Source of the DNA: DATENM01 sp045807725
Lineage (GTDB): Bacteria > Acidobacteriota > Blastocatellia > UBA7656
Direction of reading: 5' to 3'
DNA length: 64,000 bases
NCBI GenBank assembly: GCA_045807725.1
Contig: JBJMGV010000072.1
Span: 62,001 to 126,000 of the forward strand
In this document: positions 36,240-45,234 of the stretch, in pieces
Numbering within the stretch: the first letter of the stretch is position 1
Layout of the letters: every line of letters begins with the position of its first letter
Program-made: the position numbers and the translations under genes
Notes under the pieces: generated by a model
What the model was told of the DNA's origin: nothing
The model's database searches: none
The model's input: only the letters and a program-made list of their open reading frames with translations

Positions 36240-37403
36240 TTAAAGCAACGGCCATCTTAGTGGCTGGCTCGTTGTTTCCCCAGATACCCTTACTGGCTCA
36301 CCGCCATCGCTCGTCGAGGCCCTTACGGTGACGAGAGTCGAACTGATCGCGTAGAGAATCAAAAGAAGGCCTATTAATACCAGAGAGATTAGAAAAACCC
36401 AAGAGGCAAAAGGGCTGAGCAAATGCGCTTCCGCCAGCTCAATGAAGTAGAAGGCGACGACCGTCAGTGCCCCAAACGCACCCCAAAGAGTAATTATGTT
36501 AGTCAGAATCAGAAGGACTACATACCCCTTATAGTTGGGAGTTGCGGCAGACCCATCAGACTGTGGTTGCAATCGAATCGAGCTATAGGCCAAGGGCGCG
36601 ACTGTAATTAGAGCCGCAAACAGCATCGAAAGGGTTGTGTATTCACTCTTCTGTAGGAGGTGAGGCTTGACTGGCACCAAGAGGTTCGCGGTCGCCGCAG
36701 CGAGGCTGGTGATGAACCCTAGGTTGGTCGCCAGACTGCTGCTGCTCCAGGCAGGCAGCCCCATTTGCTTCCCCAATTTATCCCGCAATACCCAGATGCA
36801 AACGAGGCCGATTGTCACAGCGATACCAAGCGAAAGATAGACCGGGAAGTTTGCAAGAGGAGATTGCTCCGCTGAGATGAGTTGCAGCGGCCTCCTTGCC
36901 GTCAGGTTGCCCGCGTGGAGAAATAGGTAGCCGGAGAGATTCTGTGAGGCCAAGCCGCCTTTGAAGAACTTACTGAAGAATGTACTTTCAAACGGCGGCA
37001 GCGGGTGGTCAAGCGATACAGATACGGTGAAGGCTTCCGGCTCATATTCAGCTAATGGCCCGCTAGGCGAAACCTGAACGTGAATTGTACCTGCGTCGTG
37101 GCGTCGCCCGCTTTCATCTTGAAGTGCGAACGAAGAGGTGAAGCTGTTGATCGGTGTGCCCTGGCTATTTAAGACAATAAGTGTCCCTTCCCCTTGCCCG
37201 TTACCATCCTTTTTAGAAATCGGGATCACCAGCGGTTGGGCCGAGTCCAGGATATCAAACTTGGTTGTCTGTGACCCGGCGGGTTTGTCCGATGCTTCCG
37301 TCGAAGACGATTGATTCGGACTGGTCTGTGTCGCGCTGAGCGCAACAGGTAAGGACAACCCGCCGAGCAAAAACAGCGAACCGAAAAAAAGCAATCGCTT
37401 CAT
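36240..37403 (-). CDS. Uncharacterised signal-peptide protein with C-terminal membrane domain
   Basis: 387 residues not assigned to a family. A signal peptide (MKRLLFFGSLFLLGGLSLPV) is followed by a Ser/Thr-rich linker, then an extracytoplasmic beta-like region to about residue 185 and five or so hydrophobic segments (about 190-210, 225-245, 255-275, 293-325, 335-360). The C-terminal tail is polar. It lies 75 bp upstream of the patatin gene on the same strand, so it may work at the same membrane. Confidence 0.75.
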   Translation of the reverse strand: MKRLLFFGSLFLLGGLSLPVALSATQTSPNQSSSTEASDKPAGSQTTKFDILDSAQPLVIPISKKDGNGQGEGTLIVLNSQGTPINSFTSSFALQDESGRRHDAGTIHVQVSPSGPLAEYEPEAFTVSVSLDHPLPPFESTFFSKFFKGGLASQNLSGYLFLHAGNLTARRPLQLISAEQSPLANFPVYLSLGIAVTIGLVCIWVLRDKLGKQMGLPAWSSSSLATNLGFITSLAAATANLLVPVKPHLLQKSEYTTLSMLFAALITVAPLAYSSIRLQPQSDGSAATPNYKGYVVLLILTNIITLWGAFGALTVVAFYFIELAEAHLLSPFASWVFLISLVLIGLLLILYAISSTLVTVRASTSDGGEPVRVSGETTSQPLRWPLL

Positions 37404-37426
37404 AATGTAGTAGCTCTCAGACTATG

Positions 37427-37480
37427 ATGGTTTCTGCGATTGGCTGGCAAAAAGGATCCGCCGCCAATCGCAGAAACCAT
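37427..37480 (-). terminator. Perfect 17-bp stem-loop between two operon genes
   Basis: ATGGTTTCTGCGATTGG at 37427-37443 pairs perfectly with 37464-37480, around a 20-nt loop. It sits in the 106-bp gap between the 509-residue protein gene and the 387-residue protein gene. It lacks a T-run, so it may reduce read-through or protect the upstream transcript. Confidence 0.5.
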
Positions 37481-37509
37481 GCGTTGCAAGGGATCAGGGT
37501 GCTCTGCAT

Positions 37510-39039
37510 TCATCGGCGCGCGCGCGTCAGGGCGTAGAGCTTGTCTATATCAAGGTGCAAACCGATGTTGAACTTGTTCTCTTTCTTAATGCTGGTTTCA
37601 GACGAACTCGAGTAAGTGTAGGAAATCGGGATGCTGAAGCCGGCATAGACTGGGATTTCGAGCTTAAACTGGACGCTGGCAATGTCGGGCCGCTTGCCTA
37701 TCACCCCTTCGTTCTCCTTCAGCCGCTCATAGCTGCCGCTGAACGTATAGGTGATTTTGCTCAGGTCGTCAGGTGCGACGAAGGGGCTGCGTGTGCCGCC
37801 TTCAAAGGCAAGGGCAGCGGTGTAATCACGGACTTTCTGTTGGTTCAACATCTTGTCGGGGTTGTTATAGACCGACACGCCCGCGTTAGCCGTCAATTTC
37901 AGAGGCTTCAACCCGACTCTAAACAGCAATTTCATCTCCGAGTAATCTGACGCCATCGCCAAGCGGTGGTTCGTGTATTCCAAGGTCGCCTCAGGCTTTT
38001 GTTCGACTTCCGCGAGATAATCCTTGAGCAACTGGCTCGCCTCCTCGACCCTGCGCATGGACGCCGCAGTCAGCGCGAGGGTTTGGCTTATATTTGCTGC
38101 TATAGTCGGATTAAGCTGTTTGGCCCCTTGCTTGAGTGGATCGTAAAGGAGTTGCCGCAAATCACAGTAGATGATCTCCTTGATGTCAGCCACCTTTTGG
38201 TCAGCGTTCGTATTGTCTTTATTGGTCGTCAGGTAAGACGCGATCTTGCTGAAGGTTGAATTGGTGGTTCCGGGTAAGCCAACCATCGTGTTGAATACCC
38301 CGCTGACGAAAGGATCGTCAACGACCTGATTCTCGCCGACCCGGGCCAGCCAACGTCGCGCAAGCAGTGGCTCAATTTTGTCCCGCCAGAACCGCGTGAA
38401 TTCTCCCGACCGCCCGCCGTGGTCGGGAGTCAGGCGCGCTTTGGCCGACCACTCCGTCAACTGCTTCTCTGTGACGTTGCCGATGATGTCGTTCTGGTTG
38501 GTAATGTCAAACGACGCCGATATCCCCAGGCGATTCAAGAAGCCCATGTCCTGGTAGAGTTGAGCCGTGTCCTTGCGGTTGGCCAGAGCGACGAAAGCGT
38601 ATGGCGACGTGCTGAGTGTGAGCGTCGTTCCGTCTACGGCTTGTTTGATCGCCCCGCGATCAACGGCAAACCCAAGCAACTGCGCGAAGCCGGGCTTTTC
38701 AACGAGCGATGTCGAACCCGTAGATTTGGGCGAGCTGCTCAGTTGCTTATCCGTGCGCGCCGTTTCACCCAGGAACTGATAGCTCTCGACATCTGCGCCC
38801 ACGCCTTTGGGAATGCCCACCGTGGCATCAGCGACCGTGAAGAACAAGAGGTTGGTTAGATTCCGTCTAAAGACGTCAGCGTCATTCTTGGCGACGATTT
38901 GTCTGGCGACCCAATCAACATTGATTGCGAGCGCTTCGGGAGGGTTAGGATAGCAGCCTGCTGCCATCGCCGGCTGAGATGGAAGCCAGAGTAGAAGGAC
39001 GATGGCAGAAATCCTGAAAAGCGTTGCTTTACGCACCAT
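37510..39039 (-). CDS. Uncharacterised exported protein, possible outer-membrane beta-barrel
   Basis: 509 residues with no family that I recognise. The signal peptide ends near SQPAMA. The C-terminal 150 residues have alternating polar/apolar strands (MKLLFRVGLKPLKLTANAGV, VQFKLEIPVYAGFSIPISYT, KFNIGLHLDIDKLY) that look like beta-barrel hairpins, though it lacks the usual terminal Phe. The N-terminal half looks helical. AGGAGA precedes the ATG. Part of the patatin gene group. Confidence 0.7.
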   Translation of the reverse strand: MVRKATLFRISAIVLLLWLPSQPAMAAGCYPNPPEALAINVDWVARQIVAKNDADVFRRNLTNLLFFTVADATVGIPKGVGADVESYQFLGETARTDKQLSSSPKSTGSTSLVEKPGFAQLLGFAVDRGAIKQAVDGTTLTLSTSPYAFVALANRKDTAQLYQDMGFLNRLGISASFDITNQNDIIGNVTEKQLTEWSAKARLTPDHGGRSGEFTRFWRDKIEPLLARRWLARVGENQVVDDPFVSGVFNTMVGLPGTTNSTFSKIASYLTTNKDNTNADQKVADIKEIIYCDLRQLLYDPLKQGAKQLNPTIAANISQTLALTAASMRRVEEASQLLKDYLAEVEQKPEATLEYTNHRLAMASDYSEMKLLFRVGLKPLKLTANAGVSVYNNPDKMLNQQKVRDYTAALAFEGGTRSPFVAPDDLSKITYTFSGSYERLKENEGVIGKRPDIASVQFKLEIPVYAGFSIPISYTYSSSSETSIKKENKFNIGLHLDIDKLYALTRARR

Positions 39040-39116
39040 TTCATTCTCCTATTGTTATTGGGTCTTACATCAGGACCCGTTCGAGGCTGGGCCGATTCGC
39101 GTGAATGGCAGGGTAC

Positions 39117-39581
39117 TTAGCGATTCTTCCTGCCCTTCGCTGCGCCACTTGCTTTCTTTGCACCGCCTTTCTTTGCGGCGGCTCCCCGCGATGTGTCGGC
39201 GCGAACCGGGGCGGAAATGGCAGCTATGAAACCAGCCGCGTGCTCGGCTATGTGGAAACTGATCTCAATGGTATGCAGTTGGTCGGTTTTTACTACGACC
39301 GGGCCTACGAAATCGCCGCCGTTCGAGCCTGAAACCTGAATATCGTATTCGGCAGTATCCGGGGGATTGCCTGGGAAATTACAAAACACGTCTGCAATCT
39401 GATTGCCGCCCGCCGGCTTCGTGATAGGGAAGCTGAATACCGGAGTCGCGCCGTCTTGATTTTCCAGCAGGCTGTCGTTCACCCCCACTTTAACAAACGG
39501 TCCTACCTGGACTGGCGTCACCGTGAGCGTGACAGTCTCATCTGATTCGACAATGTAGAGAGATGCTCCTACCTGTTCCAT
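39117..39581 (-). CDS. Uncharacterised small beta-rich protein with Lys/Ala-rich tail
   Basis: 154 residues; the start at 39581 follows GGAAGGAG. The body (ETVTLTVTPVQVGPFVKVGV, then YDIQVSGSNGGDFVGPVVV) looks like an immunoglobulin-like beta sandwich. The last 20 residues are Lys/Ala/Gly-rich and basic, a tail that could bind nucleic acid or an acidic surface. No signal peptide. It heads the patatin gene group. Confidence 0.7.
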   Translation of the reverse strand: MEQVGASLYIVESDETVTLTVTPVQVGPFVKVGVNDSLLENQDGATPVFSFPITKPAGGNQIADVFCNFPGNPPDTAEYDIQVSGSNGGDFVGPVVVKTDQLHTIEISFHIAEHAAGFIAAISAPVRADTSRGAAAKKGGAKKASGAAKGRKNR

Positions 39582-39644
39582 TGGATTCTCCTTCCTTAAG
39601 TTGTTCGCACAAGATTTGGCTGAAGATGACAGTTCCGAGTGCCC

Positions 39645-39658
39645 GGCCATTAATGGCC
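39645..39658. promoter_or_regulatory. 14-bp palindrome GGCCATTAATGGCC
   Basis: This perfect palindrome lies about 65 nt upstream of the first gene of the patatin group, a plausible operator position. I see no clear -35/-10 pair with it. The gap from 39582 to 40030 (449 bp) otherwise holds no gene, only the stem-loop at 39989. Confidence 0.35.
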
Positions 39659-39988
39659 AGGTCATTCTATTGACAATCTGGTTTTTTCACCGCCTTAGCT
39701 GAAGGACCTGAGACGAACTGCGGCGGCGAGTGTATTCCGTCTGCCCATCAATGTCAACAAGTTTTTCGGCTTACACAGAGCTTAAAGGCAGACTACCTAA
39801 CGCCACGCTACCTCCTCAGTCTCGCTGCGTGATATCCTACGTCTCGCTCGTAGGCGGTGACCCTACAGACCTGATTTCTTCTTCCACTCAAGATGATGGT
39901 TTCACCAAAAACATTTCAAAGTATTTTGCGAGGACTTTACTGAAGCTCAGCAGGCTAAGGGCTGGTTATTTAACGGCGGGTTGTCGAA

Positions 39989-40024
39989 GGGCTGCCGGCC
40001 AGGCATCAACGTGGCGGGCAGCCC
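39989..40024 (-). terminator. Stem-loop after the SnoaL-like gene
   Basis: GGGCTGCC at 39989-39996 pairs with GGCAGCCC at 40017-40024, with part of the loop also able to pair. It lies just downstream of the minus-strand gene ending at 40031. There is no T-run. Confidence 0.4.
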
Positions 40025-40030
40025 TCATGC

Positions 40031-40660
40031 TTATTTGGCAGGCAGGTATTGCGGCGGCAGCGGGTTGTCAGGGCGCTCGGAGTCCCAGTAGACGGTGACG
40101 ATCCACCAGCGCTTGCCGTCATTCAACAACTGTATGCTGTTGATGCCGCGCGCAAACGGCGTCTTGTCTTCAGCCGTGTGGCGCGAGTCGTAGGTGCTGA
40201 AGACGTGCGCGATGTGGCCGAAGCTCTCGACCTTGCGGCTAATCTCGCGCTCGTAGAAGCCCTGCTTCTCTAGAAAGGGAGCGGACCGCGTGACGTAGCC
40301 TTCCGGGTCGAGCACGCGCGCTTCGATGCCGCCGTCGGGCCGCTTCGCTGCTGGAATCAATCTCGCGCCAGGGACGAACAGCGAGCGGAAGCGATCCCAG
40401 TCGCGCTTCTTGCCTGCCGGGCCGCTGATCACATCATAGAGCGCCGCGAGAATCGCATCCATACTCTTCACATCGGCAGGATTGGCTTCGGGAGCCGCTT
40501 TCGTGGCTTCGCCCTGCTCCTTACCTATGTTACTCATGGTCGCTTTCTCCTTGATGGGTCGGGCGGTTGCGGCAGCAAACGCGGTTGACTCTAACGTTGA
40601 CTGAAACAGGGTGGCAGTTACAAGCAGGGTTGCCAGTATGAGCCGTTTCTTCTTCATCAT
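40031..40660 (-). CDS. Exported SnoaL/nuclear transport factor 2-like protein
   Basis: 209 residues; GAGGAG lies just before the ATG at 40660. A signal peptide (MMKKKRLILATLLVTATL) probably ends near TAFA. The mature part, from about residue 55, reads as an NTF2-like cone: ADVKSMDAILAALYDVISG, WDRFRSLFVPGARLI, FGHIAHVFSTYDSR and RWWIVTVYWDSE. No catalytic residues can be assigned. Located between the patatin group and queD without an obvious link. Confidence 0.72.
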   Translation of the reverse strand: MMKKKRLILATLLVTATLFQSTLESTAFAAATARPIKEKATMSNIGKEQGEATKAAPEANPADVKSMDAILAALYDVISGPAGKKRDWDRFRSLFVPGARLIPAAKRPDGGIEARVLDPEGYVTRSAPFLEKQGFYEREISRKVESFGHIAHVFSTYDSRHTAEDKTPFARGINSIQLLNDGKRWWIVTVYWDSERPDNPLPPQYLPAK

Positions 40661-40740
40661 GTCTCCTCGGTAGGGCCAGTGGTTATGAGATGTGGGCACA
40701 CAACAATATCAACGCGTCGTCGCCGGACGCGAAGGCGGAA

Positions 40741-41118
40741 TCAGGGTTGCACTTCGTAAGTCGCGCAGGTCGATGGCGTCTCCCAGACGCGCACCTTGAA
40801 CACGTGCACTTGATCGCTGTTGATCTGCTCGCCGACTTTGTGCAGGATGAAGCCGGCCAGGTGCTCACTCGACGGGTTCATCTCGACATCAAACGGCTTC
40901 AGTTCGTTGAGGTTTTGATGATCGAGGTACTGCATCACGCGGCGCGTCGCGGTCTTCAGTTCTTTGAAGTCCACCAGCATGCCGACCGCATCGAGCCGCT
41001 CGCCGCGCACATAGACTTCGACTTTCCAGTTATGGCCGTGCAGGTTTTCGCACTTGCCGCGATAGCCGCGTAGCGCGTGCGCCGCCGAGAACTCTTCTTC
41101 AATCATAACTTCGTACAT
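40741..41118 (-). CDS. queD: 6-carboxytetrahydropterin synthase QueD
   Basis: 125 residues, a normal size. Zinc-binding His residues appear in FSAAHAL and in LHGHNWKVEV, and the catalytic Cys lies in KCENLHGHN; SSEHLAGFI supplies the second catalytic site. It converts 7,8-dihydroneopterin triphosphate to 6-carboxy-5,6,7,8-tetrahydropterin, a step toward queuosine. The ATG at 41118 has GGAG at good spacing; one at 41130 has none. No other queuosine gene is adjacent. Confidence 0.88.
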   Translation of the reverse strand: MYEVMIEEEFSAAHALRGYRGKCENLHGHNWKVEVYVRGERLDAVGMLVDFKELKTATRRVMQYLDHQNLNELKPFDVEMNPSSEHLAGFILHKVGEQINSDQVHVFKVRVWETPSTCATYEVQP

Positions 41119-41178
41119 TGATTGCTCCATCCTCGCTTATTCAATCAATAGGCTAGAAAACGCCGCTGCCTTTGTCAA

Positions 41179-41428
41179 TCAGTAGCCAGTGGCCAGTTGA
41201 TAGTTGTTTGGTTGTTAGTTCGGCCAAGCTCCGTTAGGAGCGCAATGTGTATAGTCAACGATACGAGAGATGAAGCAAGCTCCGTCAGGAGCGTGATGTA
41301 GACATTGCGCTCCTGACGGAGCTTCGTCTTTCTCTTAGCCTTCAACTATAAACATTGCGTCCCTACGGGACTATCTGACAACTGATCACTGGCGACTCAT
41401 TACTGGCCACTGGTCACCGGCCACTGCC
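41179..41428. repeat. Nested inverted-repeat element, locus 2
   Basis: Outer arms are AGTAGCCAGTGGCCAGTTG (41181-41199) and the complementary region 41378-41428 (CAACTGATCACTGG ... CCACTGGTCACCGGCCACTG). Between them lie hairpin units: AAGCTCCGTTAGGAGCGC near 41225, a back-to-back pair about 41275-41325, and CTATAAACATTGCGTCC near 41345. The 372-bp gap from 41119 to 41490 has no gene. Confidence 0.75.
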
Positions 41429-41490
41429 TTCGGTATGATTAGAAGCTTATTCAGGGCAGTCATAAGCTGATTGTACGGAGGCACTCGTTG

Positions 41491-42492
41491 ATGAATAAAC
41501 ACAAGCTCACGCTCATTCCCGGTGACGGCATCGGGCCGGAAGTCACCGGCGCGGCCATCTCAGTGATGCGCGCCGCCGGAGTCCACTTTGAATGGGATTC
41601 ATTCGTCGTCGGCGCAGAGGCGCTGTCGCGCTTTGGCGACCCGCTGCCGCAGGACTTGATCGATTCGATCAAGCGCAACAAGATCGCGCTGAAAGGGCCG
41701 GTCATTACGCCGGTCGGCACAGGCTTCGTTAGCGCCAACGTGCGACTCAGAAAGGCGCTCGATCTTTACGCCAATCTGCGGCCTATAAAATCGCTCAAGG
41801 GCGTCAAGACGCGCTACGATGACGTTGATCTCATCATCGTGCGCGAGAACACCGAAGACCTCTACAGCGGCCTTGAGCACGAAGTTGTGCCCGGCGTCAT
41901 TGAAAGCTTGAAGATCATCACCGACCGCGCTTCGCGCCGCATCGCGCATTTCGCTTTCGAGCACGCGCGCCGCGAAGGCCGCAAGAAAGTCACCGCCATT
42001 CATAAAGCCAACATCATGAAATTGAGCGATGGCCTGTTTCTCAACTGCTTCCGCGATGTCGCCAAAGGCTATCCCGACATCGAAGCCAATGACCTGATCG
42101 TGGACAACGCCTGCATGCAGATGGTGATGGACCCGAGCCAGTTCGACGTGCTACTGCTCGAAAACCTCTACGGCGATATTATGTCTGACCTGGGCGCGGG
42201 GCTGGTCGGCGGCCTGGGCATCGTGCCCGGCGCGAACATCGGCGAAGAGATTGCCGTCTTTGAAGCGGTGCATGGTTCTGCGCCCAACATTGCCGGGCGC
42301 GGCATCGCTAACCCGACGGCGCTGATCCAAACCGCCGTGCTGATGCTTAAGCACATCGGCGAGCGCGAAGCCGCCGACCGCATTCAGCACGCGCTTGAGC
42401 GTGTGCTTGCCGAGGGCCAGTTCCTGACCCGTGATCTCGGCGGCAACGCGATGACGATTGAGTTCACCGAAGCGATCATTCATGCGCTCTAA
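41491..42492 (+). CDS. NAD-dependent isocitrate/isopropylmalate-family dehydrogenase
   Basis: 333 residues. The N-terminus LTLIPGDGIGPEV and the later RENTEDLYSGLEHEV, HKANIMKLSDGLF and EAVHGSAPNIAGRGIANPTA are characteristic of beta-decarboxylating dehydrogenases. The RENTEDLYSGLEHE version and overall length fit NAD-dependent isocitrate dehydrogenase (IDH3-like) better than isopropylmalate dehydrogenase, and no leucine genes are nearby. Homoisocitrate activity cannot be excluded. CGGAGG lies 9 nt before the ATG. Confidence 0.85.
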   Translation: MNKHKLTLIPGDGIGPEVTGAAISVMRAAGVHFEWDSFVVGAEALSRFGDPLPQDLIDSIKRNKIALKGPVITPVGTGFVSANVRLRKALDLYANLRPIKSLKGVKTRYDDVDLIIVRENTEDLYSGLEHEVVPGVIESLKIITDRASRRIAHFAFEHARREGRKKVTAIHKANIMKLSDGLFLNCFRDVAKGYPDIEANDLIVDNACMQMVMDPSQFDVLLLENLYGDIMSDLGAGLVGGLGIVPGANIGEEIAVFEAVHGSAPNIAGRGIANPTALIQTAVLMLKHIGEREAADRIQHALERVLAEGQFLTRDLGGNAMTIEFTEAIIHAL

Positions 42493-42535
42493 AGAGGCGC
42501 TCTGAAGGGCGCGGTGAAGGAGGCCGCCAGCCGCT

Positions 42536-44044
42536 ATGAAGATCATTGCCAGTCACACCAGTCTCGGCGAAATCAACGACGACGTTGTAATTGTCCCTGT
42601 CTTTGAAGGCGAAACTCCGATGGACGCGCAGACTGCTGCGGCGCTGGCTTCGCTCGATCACCTGACGAGCGGGATGCTCGAAGCCGTCTTTCAAAGCGGC
42701 GAGATGAGCGGCAAGCGTGACCGCTGGACGCTGCTGCATACGGCGGGGCATCTTTCGACCGGACGCGTGTTGCTGTACGGCGCAGGCCGGCGCGACGCGA
42801 TGTCGCCGCTGACGCTGCAACGCGTCGCCGGCGCGGCGGCTCGCGTGCTGGTCGGGCGGGGTGTTCGCGCGGCGGCCTTCCTCGTTCGAGAAAACATGGA
42901 AGACGAGTTGAGCGTGCGCGCTCTTGTCGAAGGCGTAATGCTCGGACAGGTGCAGAGTGACCTGTACCGTACGCAGGGTGAAGCCGCAACGGCGATTGAG
43001 ACGTTGCACATGGTCACGGAACGCCCCGACACGGACGACATTGAGCCGGCCATACGTGTGGCCGAGACGCTGGCCGAAGCGACCAACTTTGCGCGCATGC
43101 TCGGCTTCGAGCCGGGCAATGTAATGACGCCTACAGAGCTTGCCAATCGCGCTGAAGCGATGGCGGCGCGTGAAGGGCTGGCCTTTGAAGCGCTCGGCGA
43201 AGACGAGATGAAGCGGCTCGGCATGGGCGCGTTGCTGGCCGTGTCGCGCGGCAGCCAGGAGCCTGCGCGGCTCATCATTCTTCGCTATGAACCCGCAGGC
43301 GCGGCGACCGATCAACTGATCGCGCTGGTCGGCAAAGGCATCACCTTTGATTCGGGCGGCATTTCGATTAAGCCCGCCGAAAAGATGGACGAGATGAAGT
43401 ACGATATGGGCGGCGGCGCGGCGGTCATCGGCGCGATGCAGGCCATCGCGCGGCTGAAGCCGAACGCGCGCGTCATCGGCCTCGTGCCGGCTTCAGAGAA
43501 TCTGCCGTCGGGCCGCGCCGTCAAGCCGGGCGATGTCGTGCGCAGTCTCAGCGGCAAGACGATTGAAGTCGCCAACACCGATGCCGAAGGCCGCTTGGTT
43601 TTGGCCGACGCCATCACCTACGCCATCCAGCAGGGCGCGACGACGATTGTCGATGCCGCGACGCTGACCGGCGCGTGCGTTGTTGCGCTCGGCGAGAACC
43701 GCGCGGCGGTGATGGGAACCGATCAAGCATTGATTGATGAATTGATAGGCGCGGGCGAGCAATCCGGCGAGCGGTTATGGCAAATGCCGCTCGATAAAGA
43801 ATACGGCGATATGATTCGCAGCGACATTGCCGATGTGCGCAACATCGGCAACCGCGTGGCGGGATCGATCACCGCCGCCTGGTTCTTGAAGCACTTCGCG
43901 GGCGAGACTTCCTGGGCGCACCTTGACATCGCCGGCACGGCGTGGACTGAAGAGGTCAAGCCTTACCTTGCCAGAGGCGCGACCGGCTTCGGCGTCAGGC
44001 TGCTGACCAACTTCGTGCGCAACCGCTCAAGTCGCCTCGCTTGA
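42536..44044 (+). CDS. pepA: Leucyl aminopeptidase (M17)
   Basis: 502 residues, the expected length for PepA. The C-terminal catalytic domain shows GKGITFDSGGISIKPAEKM, where Lys and Asp bind the two metals, and the family signature NTDAEGRLVLADA with the second Asp/Glu pair. It removes N-terminal residues from peptides in the cytoplasm and in some bacteria binds DNA. It follows the dehydrogenase gene by 43 bp. Confidence 0.92.
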   Translation: MKIIASHTSLGEINDDVVIVPVFEGETPMDAQTAAALASLDHLTSGMLEAVFQSGEMSGKRDRWTLLHTAGHLSTGRVLLYGAGRRDAMSPLTLQRVAGAAARVLVGRGVRAAAFLVRENMEDELSVRALVEGVMLGQVQSDLYRTQGEAATAIETLHMVTERPDTDDIEPAIRVAETLAEATNFARMLGFEPGNVMTPTELANRAEAMAAREGLAFEALGEDEMKRLGMGALLAVSRGSQEPARLIILRYEPAGAATDQLIALVGKGITFDSGGISIKPAEKMDEMKYDMGGGAAVIGAMQAIARLKPNARVIGLVPASENLPSGRAVKPGDVVRSLSGKTIEVANTDAEGRLVLADAITYAIQQGATTIVDAATLTGACVVALGENRAAVMGTDQALIDELIGAGEQSGERLWQMPLDKEYGDMIRSDIADVRNIGNRVAGSITAAWFLKHFAGETSWAHLDIAGTAWTEEVKPYLARGATGFGVRLLTNFVRNRSSRLA

Positions 44045-44099
44045 CGCGTGCCGCTATACTTATTTCAGAACTGGACGAAAGGACGCGAGCGAAAGAGAA

Positions 44100-45185
44100 A
44101 TGGAAAAGCAACTGATTCATCGTGAAGTCGTGATTATCGGGTCAGGCCCCGCCGGCTTGACGGCGGCGATCTACAGCGGACGCGCCAACCTCAGCCCGCT
44201 GGTCATCGAAGGCCAGCAGCCGGGCGGCCAGTTGATGATTACAACGGATGTCGAAAACTATCCCGGCTTCGCCAAAGGCATCATGGGGCCGCAGTTGATG
44301 CATGAGTTCCGCGAGCAGGCGGCGCGCTTCGGCACAGAGTTCCTGACTGCCTACGTCACGCACGCCGACCTCAGCAAGCGACCGTTCACGTTGACGACCG
44401 ACGAGCATGTCATCAAAGCCGAGACGCTGATCATCGCGTCGGGCGCGTCGGCCAAATGGCTCGGCATTCCCGGCGAAGCGCCCGCGCCGCATGGACTCGG
44501 CGGCTTGGGCGTGTCGGCCTGTGCCACTTGCGACGGCTTCTTCTTCAAAGGCAAACCGCTTGTCGTGGTCGGCGGCGGCGACACGGCGATGGAGGAAGCG
44601 ACATTTCTGACGCGTTATGCCTCGCACCTCACGGTGATTCATCGCCGCGATCATCTGCGCGCGTCGAAGATCATGCAGGAGAAGGCGTTCAAGAATCCCA
44701 AGATCGATTTTCTCTGGAACACCACGGTCGAAGAGATTCTCGGCAACCCGAAGGACGGCGTCACCGGCATTCGCATACGCAACATCGAGAGCGGCGAAGA
44801 AAGAATCTTCCCGTGCGAAGGCGTCTTCATCGCCATTGGTCACGAGCCGAACACGTCTGTCTTTAAGGGCCAGCTTGAGATGGACGACGTAGGCTACCTG
44901 AAGACTAATGGCCGCACGATGGCGACCAACATTCCGGGCGTCTTCGCCTGTGGCGACGCGCAGGATTCGTATTATCGGCAGGCGGTGACGGCGGCGGGCA
45001 CGGGTTGTATGGCCGCGATTGACGCCGAGCGCTTTCTCGACAACCTGCCGGTCGAAATGCCTTCGGGCGAAGAGGTGACGATTGAAGGCGAGATCGTCAC
45101 TGCCGATCACCAAAAGATCATCCTGCCCGACGGCGAGGTCGTCTCAAACAAAGCTGAAGGCGAAACGGCAGAGGCTGGGGACTAG
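44100..45185 (+). CDS. trxB: Thioredoxin-disulfide reductase
   Basis: 361 residues. The FAD motif IIGSGPAGLTAAIYSGRA, redox pair Cys141/Cys144 in CATC, NADPH motif VVGGGDTAMEEA and C-terminal GVFACGDAQDSYYRQAVTAAGTG are all present. It reduces thioredoxin with NADPH. The protein is about 40 residues longer than usual; the extra part at the C-terminus (EEVTIEGEIVTADHQKIILP ...) is acidic and of unknown use. Confidence 0.93.
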   Translation: MEKQLIHREVVIIGSGPAGLTAAIYSGRANLSPLVIEGQQPGGQLMITTDVENYPGFAKGIMGPQLMHEFREQAARFGTEFLTAYVTHADLSKRPFTLTTDEHVIKAETLIIASGASAKWLGIPGEAPAPHGLGGLGVSACATCDGFFFKGKPLVVVGGGDTAMEEATFLTRYASHLTVIHRRDHLRASKIMQEKAFKNPKIDFLWNTTVEEILGNPKDGVTGIRIRNIESGEERIFPCEGVFIAIGHEPNTSVFKGQLEMDDVGYLKTNGRTMATNIPGVFACGDAQDSYYRQAVTAAGTGCMAAIDAERFLDNLPVEMPSGEEVTIEGEIVTADHQKIILPDGEVVSNKAEGETAEAGD

Positions 45186-45234
45186 AGCCTAGAGGCTAGT
45201 AGAAGGGGCGCGAAGCGCTTCCGATCAATTCAAG

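Noticed and set aside
41491..42492. leuB (isopropylmalate dehydrogenase)
   Set aside because: The RENTEDLYSGLEHE sequence and absence of leucine genes favour NAD-isocitrate dehydrogenase, although the families are close.
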